Source: Holothuria scabra (Eukaryota > Echinodermata > Holothuroidea > Aspidochirotida > Holothuriidae). From it: a stretch of DNA of 64,000 bases. Shown piece by piece: positions 24,867 to 35,900 of this stretch; within the stretch, counting starts at the first letter, position 1, and each line of letters starts with the position of its first letter. The stretch spans positions 24,879,318 through 24,943,317 of the forward strand of contig CM074188.1 of NCBI GenBank assembly GCA_037179385.1, read 5' to 3'. The position numbers and the translations under genes are program-made. The notes under the pieces are model-generated. The model ran no database searches and had not been told where the DNA came from. It was given only the letters and a program-made list of their open reading frames with translations.

Positions 24867-26884
24867 GATTTTTTTATAATGAGGAGGTTTGCGCATTTCA
24901 GAAAAATATATCAGTGTTGAATATTTATACAGGTGAAACATTAGTGATGGGAGGTGAGGGGAAAAGAAATGTTTATGATACAAGCTCGAGTTTTAGAAAG
25001 GTGTATATGAGTGAAACGTATATATAATATTAAAATTGACTGAATAAAACAAGTAGTGGAAGATATTATCTACTAGATCTAGAAAATAGACGTGTTTAGA
25101 TTGCAGAAGGATTATTTTATTAATAATTTCCGGCCGTAGCCAAAACTGTCAGAATGTCACGCATATTATTGGAAGTTCAAAATATCAAAATTTTCTCACG
25201 AATGACAATTTCAATATTTTTTAACTTCCTTAGTGCTCTCAGTATTGTTCGATGGCAGTGCTTATTACGGTTCGACAGTTCACCCTGATCACTTGTGAAT
25301 ACATCGCATGATCACCAACAAAGCAAGCATATGCTTCCAGATCAGAAGAGATGTAACTTAGCTATCGTCTTGGCTAATGAGGTTTAAGGGTAGAGAGAGA
25401 TAACTACGCAGTCTTTTATTTTGCTACTCCTCATCAGAGATCTCTCTTCCCATTTCTAGTATAATTGTCAACAACAAAAAACAGTATAGAATTTCTCACC
25501 GGCCTCCTCTTTCTTTGGTTGGATAAGAGCGCAGCTTGTGGTCTTTTCCCTTACAGTACGGTTGCTCAAAGGAACCGTTTTTAGTTTGTCTTACAAGATT
25601 GCTAAATCTAATGATATCATACCGTCAAGTACAGTCACCAATGAAAAAAATCTAATGTGAGAATAAGTTTACAAAATGCAGAACAAAAAACTTGGGTTGG
25701 TGTTGACTAAGTTATTTAGATGCGGTTAAGCATACAGGTATATAGGTCCTGCGCATGGCACATTTGAATTTCAACTGAAACACATCAAAATCTCGAAATG
25801 GCTTTTTCAAGCCACAGTTGCAATAGATATCATCAACTGTATCATATGTCGTTCGGCTGATCATGTGGTCACCGGCAAAGCAAGCGCCTATTCGTAAGGG
25901 CGATTCATGTTTCAGTTGAAACGTCTAGGTCGGAAGAAAACTACGCAGTTAATATTGCGCAATTTTCGCATCCGGGAGAGTGCGTTTACTTGTCCGTTCT
26001 CTATTCCTAACCCTCTGTGACGGTCTTCAGTTCTGAACAAAATAAAATATAACTTTAGTTTGTCGCTCTTGTTACAGTTATAAGTTGCTTCATTATGAAA
26101 AGAAATCCCCCGTTCAATGTTTTTCTTTAAACAACGCCTAAACTTTTAAGTCAAAAGGTTGCTCGGATGTTTCAAACTGTAAGAAAAGAAGGGTAACGAC
26201 CATGTTATAAAGAAAGGCAGTTGACAAAAACTATAGAAAGGGCTTCTGAGAACCCTATACAGTCGTTCCAAGAACCATGTGATTGAAATATCCCTCAAGT
26301 AAAATGCCTCAACGTGTCATGAAACCAGAGACATTCTTAAAAAAAATATCTGTATTGATGGTTAACTCCTTTTAATTTACAAAGACTACAAAGTAACAAA
26401 ACCAACAAGGTACAGATTGAAAACACTGTAACAAGTCCATAAAGCGACTGCTATACTTCGCATTCGCTCGTAAAAACTAGCCTGCACAGTGTAATTCTTC
26501 TCCGTCGGGCAGGCACGTCTCCGGTAGAAGCCCGCCAAGGTTAAACGAATTATATCTGGAGTATTTCAGCGAAGATGGGAGACTAGTGACTACCCAGCTT
26601 AAATGACAGAAACTTAAAGTATGTGACTTTCATGGCTCGTAACGTTTTGAAAATGAGTAAAAAGTTTGGAAACCTTCTGATGTAACGTAGCCTACATAGA
26701 CAGTATTATGTTACACACGTAGGTGAACAACGTGAGTCATGTTAATCATGAGGGGAGAATAAATGTAGCTTACTTGTCAGTAAAAAACACGTATCTGTAG
26801 ACTGAACATTGGGGGGGGGGGGGGATGATTACATTGACCTAGTCAAATATTGGGGGGATATATCCCACCGGGATCTACGCCTAT
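24867..26884. other. Gene-free interval
   Basis: About 2 kb with no frame or motif that I can assign. A poly-G tract near 26811-26824 is followed by a GGGATCTACGCC motif, the inverse of the one near 24170. Confidence 0.45.
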
Positions 26885-26967
26885 GAGTATGACCTGGTCA
26901 GGAGTCGAACTCCAGGCTTCCCGGCTTCAAGTCGCATGTTGTGACCACTCAACCATTCAGTCGGTGT
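26885..26967 (-). repeat. SINE tRNA-like head fragment
   Basis: Minus-strand tRNA-like head with degenerate B box (GGAGTTCGACTCC) and the TGGTTGAGTGG A-box-like segment. It lacks most of the SINE body. Confidence 0.6.
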
Positions 26968-27111
26968 GGCCGGGAGGTGGTATTACACCTTCCTTGTAAA
27001 CTAATAGCACCTCCTTGGTAAACCGCGGCATTATCCAGCAAAGCAGGCACAGCTTTGGCATGAATAAGTTGAGTAAATTTGACTACCATTGAATATTGGA
27101 ATGCACTTTAA

Positions 27112-27408
27112 AGGGCCAAACCTCTCACCCCAAACTACAATTTTGGTACCCGGGTACCGAAATTCTCAATTGGCTCAGCTCTTTGATTGACAGCTAATTC
27201 AAACAATGCAGAGTGCCAAAGCTTATATTACACAGCATGAACGGTACTGAGAGTGTTTTGATTATATAAATTGAGTCTTTCTATACTCACCCTGAAGCAA
27301 TTAACTGAGATTGTATCTGGATGAGGACAAATTTCAGACAATTGTGGGAGGAGCTTCAGTAAGAAGGTTAGGAGAATTGGTACTGATTGGGGTGAGAGAA
27401 ATGGGCCT
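27112..27408. mobile_element. 297-bp TTAA-flanked MITE, copy 2
   Basis: Second copy of the family at 22343-22639 and exactly the same length. TIR starts AGGGCC and has the same TCACCCCAAACTACA block; the end is GGGGTGAG...GGGCCT. TTAA is intact on the left (27108-27111) and eroded on the right. The central part retains matches such as CTCAATTGG and GCTCTTTGATTG. Confidence 0.85.
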
Positions 27409-27530
27409 AAACGATAGCATAAGTTAAGAATTAAACAAAAGATCGGAACATAATAGTGCGAAAACAGAGGAAGGGCGAAAATTTTTCTAAATTTGAGAGA
27501 TTTTTTTTTTTATATGGAAACGTTTAAAGG

Positions 27531-27727
27531 TAGTCTTGGTCAAGACCCTAATACTAGTTATAATACAACATCTGCTACTTTTTTGAGTACGCCCTCTATT
27601 GCTTCAGAAATTCTCAGCTCTGTAGTTATTTCTGAAAGCAAACTTCTCTGCAAAACAGTCAATTTAAAGCCCGCCCTCTATTTGAGTTCTGGTAGGGAAA
27701 GGTGTAATAACGTCTTGACCAAGACTA
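27531..27727. mobile_element. 197-bp MITE with 9-bp target-site duplication
   Basis: TIRs TAGTCTTGGTCAAGAC / GTCTTGACCAAGACTA are exact reverse complements; the similarity continues to a GTAATAC-like block inside. The 9-base GTTTAAAGG lies immediately outside both ends (27522-27530 and 27728-27736). Nine-base duplications are typical of Mutator-like elements, but 8-9 bp alone does not settle the superfamily. A 90-codon frame across it is an accident of the element. Confidence 0.88.
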
Positions 27728-27736
27728 GTTTAAAGG

Positions 27737-29410
27737 TCAAGAACGATTCCTCCAAACTATTTTGAAGTAAAAGCTAAATATTACAATTTTCCTTTTTTTT
27801 CTCTTCTAACATCTTTCATCATATTTCATAACTTCATTATTGCATATTCATTGTAAAGCAAGACGTTATTTCCAGTAAATTTTACATTATGAAGAGAAAA
27901 ATTTTTGTCATGTGACTCTCAACAGCCAATCATGAAACAGGACAGTCTACGACCCTACTTACAGTTGGGGTGACTGCCCTTTCCCTTTAAAATACCAGTT
28001 ATTGCGATTTCGAAATTTCGGGATTCAGACACCTACCCACATCCGCTGCCGAGAGAGAGAGAGAGAGAGAGAGAGATTTACCTCTGATTTTAGGAGACGT
28101 GTCTAATTCCTGGCCAGAAACCTTTCGTTTTATTTTATTTCCTTGTAATGGTCATGAGATATATAAATTGTTTGCCATGACGAATGTGCGACTGACTCGC
28201 TGACTGACCGAAATGTAGTATCAAAAATCATTTTAGTATTCATGAAAACGTTCAGAGCATGCAAGGCCCTGCACCGATTGGAGAAACCTGAAAGTGCGTT
28301 TGCCAACTTACTTGCTGAATATACGTGAGCTTGCTGCCGAGTCGCTCATAAAGCTCGAAGTTTTGATTAAATACGACGGCATGTTTAGAAGAAACACGAG
28401 GCAAAAAGAATTCATCACGGTTTCATTCTGAGTATGTTCCTCTACCACACTCATCAAGCAATGGGCACGAATAATCAACCCAATCGTCCTAATGAAAATT
28501 GATGGAGCTATTGATAATAATAGCATTAATAGGGCCTACATCGATGACATTAAAATATTGCAAATCATCCACGGCCATGGGTGCTCTATGGTACGACCGC
28601 ATAAAAGGTCCTGCAAGTGAGTGATCTCACGGCGAAATTCTTTGTAATTCAGTAAGCTAGTAATCTTAGTAGTTTTTATAACAGATTTAATGTAAAAAGT
28701 CCGTAATATTGGCAAACTTTATTCCACTACCCCTCCCCAATTTCATATAGCCCAAATTTCCATGGAAATATTGTATAAAGAGATTCACGAACAGGCCGTG
28801 GCTCCTGTCTGCTGCCCCCGATTGAGCCAGAGAATCTAAATTAAGTACGGTATAAACAATGCAAAATGAGGAGGATATTTGACAGAAGACTTCAATTTCT
28901 AGTTGTGCTTTTTAACATTAAATATCCTTCAGTCACGTTGCCCCAGTCAACATGCCCAGCTGGACCTCATCTGGGTTTTTGATGGGAAAGCTTGGCTTAG
29001 GTGGGCTGACGGAAAAAATGGGGTATTTGTGATTTGAACAAGCCAGACTTGCGCACATAGTACGATGGGAGTGTGGAAAAACATTTTTCCTTTATTTCTG
29101 TAATCTTATGCCCGAAATTGTTTTCAGTTTTTCGGGGTTTCAGCTGGATTTTTGCTGGGCTTACCCACATTTTGGAGCCCGGCAATAGCTCAGTTGGTGC
29201 CCAACTCAGCACAGTTGGAATTAAAGGCCCCCAACTGAAATGTTTTGGCTGTTTCTGACAATAAACTTAACGTTAGTTTTTTTTTTTTTAATTAAATAGC
29301 AAGAAAAAATAGTTCAAGTATTGTAATTGAGCTAGAGGTGGGATATTCATGGGTTTCCAAAACCAGAGAATCCCAAACAGGAACCGGCTGGGCCCAGCTG
29401 GGGAAACAAA
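27737..29410. other. Gene-free interval with a GA microsatellite
   Basis: A (GA)n run lies at 28051-28075. Several 60-72 codon frames near 28308-29258 have no domain I recognise. From about 28940 the CCCAGCTGG/CCCAACTCAG motifs characteristic of the following tandem repeat appear. Confidence 0.45.
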
Positions 29411-30035
29411 TTCATGTATAACTATCCTAAAATTCCTATTGTTAAATTTTTGGATCATTGGCGCTTTTAGGTTAAAGGTATAGGCATGTGTATTTCAAAT
29501 TAAGGTCATTTTTGAGGTTAATTTTGTTTTAATAGGCTCTAGCCTGGCTAAAGCTGGGCTGGGCCAACATGTTTGACCCATCTGGGGCCCATCTGGGGCC
29601 AGATGGGGAAATACATTCATAAGTCAATGATATTTAACTCTTCTAAAATTCCTGTTGTTACCTTTTTAGATCAGTGCCGCTTTTAGGTTACATGTAGGCA
29701 TGTGTATTTCAAATTAAGGTCATCTTCGAGGTTTATTTCATTTAATTGGACTCTAGTCTGGCTAAAGCTGGGCTAGCCCAATATGTTTGGCCCATTCGGG
29801 CCCAGCTGGGGAAACACATTCATGTTTCAATGATATTTAACTCTTATAAAATTCCTGTTGTTATTATTTGGGGGGGGGGGGATCATTGGCGCTTTTAGGT
29901 TAAAGGTAGGCATGTGTATTTCAAATTAAGTTCATCTTCGAGGTTTATTTTGTTTTAATGGGCTATAGACTGGCTAAAGCTGGACTGACCCAATATGTTT
30001 GGCCAATCTTGGGCCCACCTGGGGCCCAGATGGAC
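29411..30035. repeat. Three-copy tandem repeat, period about 205 bp
   Basis: Copies start near 29411, 29616 and 29819. Each contains AAAATTCCT-TTGTTA, GCGCTTTTAGGTTA, GGCATGTGTATTTCAAATTA, GCTAAAGCTGG and a GGGCCCAGCTGGG palindromic block. The third copy holds an expanded poly-G tract near 29871-29881. No coding potential is seen. Confidence 0.9.
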
Positions 30036-31344
30036 TTATTTAGAAAAATTTTCAAAATATTATTTCATTGAGGGGGCTAACTCTTCTTGCTTCAGAAAAT
30101 GTTTGTCCTACGTATTTTAATTTTTTTTGACTAAACATTTGGGAATTTTTGACGAAAACATTTTGAGAACGTATATGTTTCAAATGATGTGAAGCTATAT
30201 TGGAACACCAGGTTCATGTACCTTCCATCTCAATGGAGCATTCCAAATTTTTCAAAGAAAATTTGTGTTAATTACTTAATTCAGATCTAATATAAAGTAA
30301 ACCTGGCAATGGTGAATTCTTGCAGAAAATCATGCTTCTCAATTGTACTATGCAACAAAAAGAATGAGAAATTGAAATATCACGAAGAACATTCAAATTC
30401 TCATTTGTTAATAATAACACCCATGTAATAGCCAAAGCAGACCAAACTTTCCCAATATGATCCTGCTACCTTTGAAAGTGGCTGGCATTAGCCAAGCCGG
30501 TAGCTTTTTGGTTGGTCGTTAAGTGTTGTCCTTCAGTGGACGTAATATAGCTTCTTCGGGAAGCAGTGAACGTTTGGTTTCGCCAAACCGCCCTTTGCTA
30601 GAGGGTTGGGTGGACTTCAAAAAAGCAATGCCGGTAGCTTTTTAAGACTTGTAGGGGGGAAGCTATCTCAAATTGCTTACCCAGTTGGACCCCTAAATGG
30701 GACCAACCTCAGCTAGGGTAGCCCAGTTGGGCCCAACTGAGACCAGTTTTAGCCCAGTTGGGGCCTAACTGGGAACACCTGAGAAACACGGATTTGCCCC
30801 AGCATATAAAAGCCCAGCATGTAGGCCAGCAAGGGCCAGTTAGGGCCCACCTGGAAATGTTGGCTGGGGCACGAACTTTTCGCCTTTGGTTTTGTCCCAA
30901 TTCCATATTAACCTAATGGGGGTTGTACTGGGTTACCGACTTTAACCCGTGTGTCACTCAACCCAGTTGAATTGTTCAAAATTCCATATAAAGTGTACGA
31001 TCAATTGGATTTAACGAGATTTTCAACAAGTTTTAAGAGATATCCAGTTGATGAGCTCAGTTCAGTGAACATGGCACCTGGAATTCGGATCGAGGCTGTT
31101 AACTCCCCTCCAGAGGAGGCACCATGCTCAGTCTGATATTTAAACATAAGGGAATAAACTATTGAGGGCAAAGCAAAGTGTCATGGGGAGGGAAAAGAAC
31201 CCATGTGAAGCAAAACGGCAAGTAAAGATAGCTTTATTAATCACTGAAGGGCCCGGTTAGGCCTCCAGGAATCGCCTCAGGGCAGTCCAGGGATAAAGCC
31301 CCGGTGTCGGCGCGTCCAGGAGGAAAGCCGCACGAAATCTGAGG
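30036..31344. other. Gene-free interval with CCCAGTTGGG-rich block
   Basis: Apart from the repeat at 30525-30620, a block at about 30680-30860 is dense in CCCAGTTGGG/GGGCCCAACTG motifs related to the palindromic part of the preceding tandem repeat. No gene is supported. Confidence 0.5.
30525..30620 (+). repeat. Dispersed repeat related to the satellite unit, copy 1
   Basis: Contains GTTGTCCTTCAGTGGACGTA, then AGCTTCTTCGGGAAGC (a short stem capped by UUCG if transcribed) and TTTGGTTTCG. Nearly identical over about 50 bp to the reverse complement of 43098-43190, and more distantly similar to 1298-1395 of the satellite. Confidence 0.7.
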
Positions 31345-31352
31345 TTCTAAAA

Positions 31353-31958
31353 CAGTGCTTCTCAACCTTTATGATCTACTTCCTCACTTGGGAATTTTTT
31401 TTAAATTACTAAAAATTAAAACACAACACAGCCAGCAGGCGTACTCAACTTGCACTGCATTTGTAAATAAGCCACATACACCAGGTACTGTTATTTTTGT
31501 TGACAAAATGACCCCTAATGAACGTCCCCTTTTGAAAAATGCAACGCCCCGGGGTGTTTATTAGGATAAATACGGTAAGCACCCCACCTCGCTCAGTCAA
31601 TACTTTTCTGCTATCAATTTTTCAATTGTAGGAATGCGCGATAACGTAGACGATCATTGCCATCGGTAACCGTCCATCCATATAGAGAGCTGATGTTTAA
31701 AATATCTCTCTGAACACCAACTATGTGCATTTATACATGCTACATTCTGACTGATGGCTACCGGTCAGATGAAGCTATGAATTTTCAATTCTGAGTACGA
31801 AAACTCAATTCATGCAAATTTTTGCCTGTTCACAAAATTCCCCCTTTGTGTATAATTCACCCCAATTCAGGCCCAATTTTCCAAATTTCACCCACGAACA
31901 TTTCGAATTCACCCCTGGGGCCCTGGGGGTGCACTTGGACCCCGGTTGAGAAGCACTG
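31353..31958. mobile_element. Non-autonomous hAT-type transposon, 606 bp
   Basis: The ends CAGTGCTTCTCAACC and GGTTGAGAAGCACTG are exact reverse complements and match the CAGTG-TTCTCAA type of hAT terminus. The 8-base TTCTAAAA is repeated directly outside both ends (31345-31352 and 31959-31966), as expected for hAT insertion. The interior has two short frames (69 and 75 codons) with no transposase features, so it must have been mobilised in trans. The perfect target duplication suggests a fairly recent insertion. Confidence 0.95.
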
Positions 31959-31966
31959 TTCTAAAA

Positions 31967-32787
31967 CATTTCGGGGGGGGGGGGTGAGATGGAGTCTGAA
32001 GATGATAGCCTATACTTTAGCTGATAGGGTTCAAGGTGCTATGGACTAGGCCCTACTTTATGGGTCCTATGGAACAACTTCCTGGCGGTGGTTCAAGGCG
32101 CACAGTCCCCAGAAGCAGACTCCTGGGTTTCCGAGAATCAGAGCTGCTAATGAGGTTTATACATGCAGCGCTAGGGCCAGCTACTGTAAAGACACATATG
32201 GGGCAAAGCCATCGTGAGGTGTGTGTGTGTGGGGGGGGCGTAAGTTCTAAAGTTAAAGAAACAGATCTCTGAGTAAAAAATTAAGTCTTGGGATAAGCAC
32301 AGTATATTTCGTTCAGTTCTGAGTGGGGGACCAAATACTTTTACTGGGGGAAACTGCCATGGGCCCTATATACTTCCTATCACCTTCAAGTTGCCATGGC
32401 GCCACCATTACTCCCAACTTGTGAAATCTCCAACTTAACAAACCCCAGTTTAACTAGGCCAATGCCTTTTCCTAAAATGACCGTTTCTAAAACTCGCTCT
32501 AATAACATACATTTCAAATGACGAATACTAATAAATGAAGTTATTCTCGTTTTCTCCGACCACATGCTTTTAGAAAAGTACATCTCAAAGTTGTTTTCAT
32601 ATTTCATCATGGATGTACGAATGAGTGTCAAGATTTATTGTCTGATAACTTGGCTTTACTTGTCGTAGTGGATCTACTACTAATGTTGAGTGAAAAGTCA
32701 GCATGCACACTTGCCAACATCCGTGCTCATCTGTAAGTTGTAACATATGCTATTCGTTCACGTTGAGGAAGAAAAGCTTAAACCGTC
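31967..32787. other. Upstream flank of EIF2B5
   Basis: Contains a poly-G tract near 31972-31983 and a short GT run before a second poly-G near 32221-32238. The EIF2B5 promoter and 5' UTR must lie toward the right of this interval, but I see no clear TATA box or initiator and cannot place the transcription start. Confidence 0.45.
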
Positions 32788-32913
32788 ATGTCCTCAAAGA
32801 AAGGAAAGGGGAAACACGATGAGATCCTCGAACAGGAGGATATTCTACAAGCACTGGTCATCACAGATAGCTTCAACCGAAAATTTGCTCCATTAAGTAT
32901 TGAGAAACCAAGG
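32788..32913 (+). CDS. EIF2B5: EIF2B5 coding exon 1
   Basis: Residues 1-42, starting [18 protein letters not shown] and ending IEKPR. Donor is AGG|GTGAGG, phase 0. The conserved DSFNRKF motif is the first strand of the nucleotidyltransferase-like fold. The N-terminal extension is shorter than in vertebrates. Confidence 0.95.
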
Positions 32914-35900
32914 GTGAGGGAAACTGCTTCAGGCTTAGGCCTAGGTCTAACGTTAGGCCTAGGCCTAGGCTACAGTAACGTTAGTCAGTAACTTATTACT
33001 TAGCTAGTACAGTATGTACTGAAGTTATTCAGTGGGCAAATAATAATGTTTTGCATGCCATAAGGTTAGGCTTCTTTTGGAATCAGGACAAACACCTGGA
33101 AGGCTATCCTGTTCTTTGGGGTTTCAGATGGTGCAAACAATTCTAGCAACTCTGAATGTTTACAACTTGGTAGCAAATTCCTACAGTAGGCCTGTAGGCC
33201 TAGCCTAGGCCTAGTGACTGTACCTGGAGTGGGACAATACCTTGAGTTGGCCGCTGCCTATAAAAAGTATCATCCGGGTTGTTTTGCCATTAAATGAAAA
33301 AAATCTATTCGAGGAATTCTAGAAGAAAATGACAACGGCTCAATATCTGTCAAAAATATTAAATTTAGGCCTACAGTAGGGCCTAGGCCTAGGCCCGTTC
33401 TACTAGGAAATTTGCCCAGACTAGCCTTCATGCTATATCACCCTTCTAAGGCTTCAGACATGACTCAAAATAGTTGCGAAAATTATTTACAATGTTTCTA
33501 TGGTACACTGATAGTATTATTCTTCCACATTTTATTGTTTTTTCTTTATTTTGGAAGGTTTGGTAGAGCATGGGCTAAAATATGAATAGAATATTTCCTT
33601 TAAATAAATACATTTTTGGTGGATTTCCATTGAGTGACCGACTCATGATACAACCATGCTATGGTATGTGGGTAAAGGGATTTTGGTAGGCTAACATAAT
33701 TTATACTGGGCCTAGACTGTAGAGTTTGGCCTGGGCAGGGAACACGTTTCCCGCGCAGCCAAACTGCCTTGTTTTTCCGTCTGTGCACTTCGGCAAATTT
33801 TAGTGAAATCCGCGCTTGATACCTTTAAAGAGAACTGTCGTCCTTATGTATACTCTGTTGTTTAATTTTTGGGGCTGCAGATTGAATTTCAAAGTGGGGA
33901 CTAATGATCAAATTGGCCCAATTTGTTCAACAATATCATAGCAATGTAAGGAAGCCCAAAATGCCTGTGGAAGAAAAAGGGGGGGTTACCAAAGCCCCCC
34001 AGTACCCCCTCTCCGCAGTCCTGAATTTGTGTTATTGATACAGTTGTTTATATTGGGGGCAGGTTTACCGAAGCCCCCCAGTACCCCTTTCTGCAGTTCC
34101 TGAATTTGTGTTATTGATGCAGTTGTTTGTAATTTATCTTTCAGGTCCTACTACCTTTGGTTAACACTCCACTGATTGACTACACTCTGGAATTCCTCGT
34201 ATCCTCTGGTGTTCAGGAGATTTTTGTTTTCTGTTGTGCTCATGCAGAACAAATTAAAAATCATATCAAGTAAGTTTCTAAGAATTTTCATATATAGTAC
34301 TCTGCATTCAATGTAGGGCAAAAGCTTGTCCAAAAGGTTGGCCTGTTCACTGTCAGGCAAAAGCTCAAATTGCACCCACAGTATAAGGTGCAATTTGAAT
34401 GGTTTTAAAGGCTCTTAATTAATTAAAGTTGAACATTTTGGCCAAGGTGTTCTCTTTGTAAGTAAAAAACTAAAATACTGTCATTATTATATTTGAGTGG
34501 AAATGAAGAAGGGGGGGGGGGGATTTTACCCCCTATCTTCTGAAAAGGGGTGAACAATATCCCTCTTTACTTCCTTTGACAGAAACACAGATAAGATGTA
34601 AATCTCATGTCAAGATATTTCTATTTACTCATTTATGGTTTAGGTGTAAAGCATTTTTGTAGTATTAAAAGAAGGCTCATTTTAATTCTATCAAAGTCAT
34701 GCCTTTATGGTTGTAGAATACTTTACAGTATACACAACTCTTGCATCCAACCTTATCAAGATGTTGGTAGAGTGCTAAAATGATCTCAGGGCTTTGGAAC
34801 TGTGGTAAAAGTCCATTTTGTCAATGCAAGAATTTTTGAAGAATTTTTTTAGCAATACATACCATACTGTATAGTCCAGTACATTCCCAAGTGCTTTAGA
34901 TGCATCTTTAAAATGAACAAATTATGATTTAGTACCTGTATGTACTGTACAGTAGCACCCGATTATTAGCATTCTGGAAAAATAAAGGAACTGGAAGTGT
35001 TTACACTGCATCATGGAAATTTGTTAAAGGAGGAGTAAATCCTGAATTTTGTGGTAGTAAATTAAATTGTCTGCTAATATATCCTCTCAAACTTAAACAC
35101 TGCCCTTTACAAAACCAGCTAATGAAATGTTCATGCAGAAATACTGTATTAGACATTTACTGAGAATAACTGCACATGCAGGCACACACATTTGAGGTCT
35201 TTGTGGTGGGGCTTGTGAAGATGTGGCCCAACTGAAAGTACCAACATCCTAACTCATCTCTACTTGTTGGTGTATATCCAATTTGATCAAATTGAAGAAA
35301 AAGACTCAAGAAACCCTTGGAAATGCTGTGCAAATTAAACTGGTGTATAAAATGCAGAGAGCCATCGACAGTGAGGAAAGGGCCTTTTAAAGTAGATCAA
35401 ACTTGGAAAATTGAGACCTGTTGGAGTGAGGGTGCCCCGAGAAAAAATGAATCTATTTTCAGCAAGAATGCTTTAAAAATACAGTAGCACATTATATACT
35501 GTCAGGAAATTATATGTATATTGGCAAAAGTGTTGACTTGTTTTTTGTTTCTTTTTTGACAGTTCGTCAAAATGGAATCAAAGCAACTCTCCATGTACAG
35601 TAACTGTGATCGTGTCAGATACATGTACTTCTATGGGGGATGCTATACGTGAGATGGAATCCAAGAAAGGTGTTCTCCGCTCGCATTTCATCCTAGTGAA
35701 TGGAGATGTTGTCTCAAATATGCAGCTGAAAGATGTGGTTGAAAGTCACAAGTAAGGGTTGTTGTAAACATACAGTAGACTGGGTTGAAGGGTACACATG
35801 GCAGGGTGCTTATTAAACCAAGGAAGGGGGGAGGGGAGGGGGTGGGGTGGGACTCATATTTTTAACCTTTCCCTCACCTGCCAAACATGACTCAAGTGTA

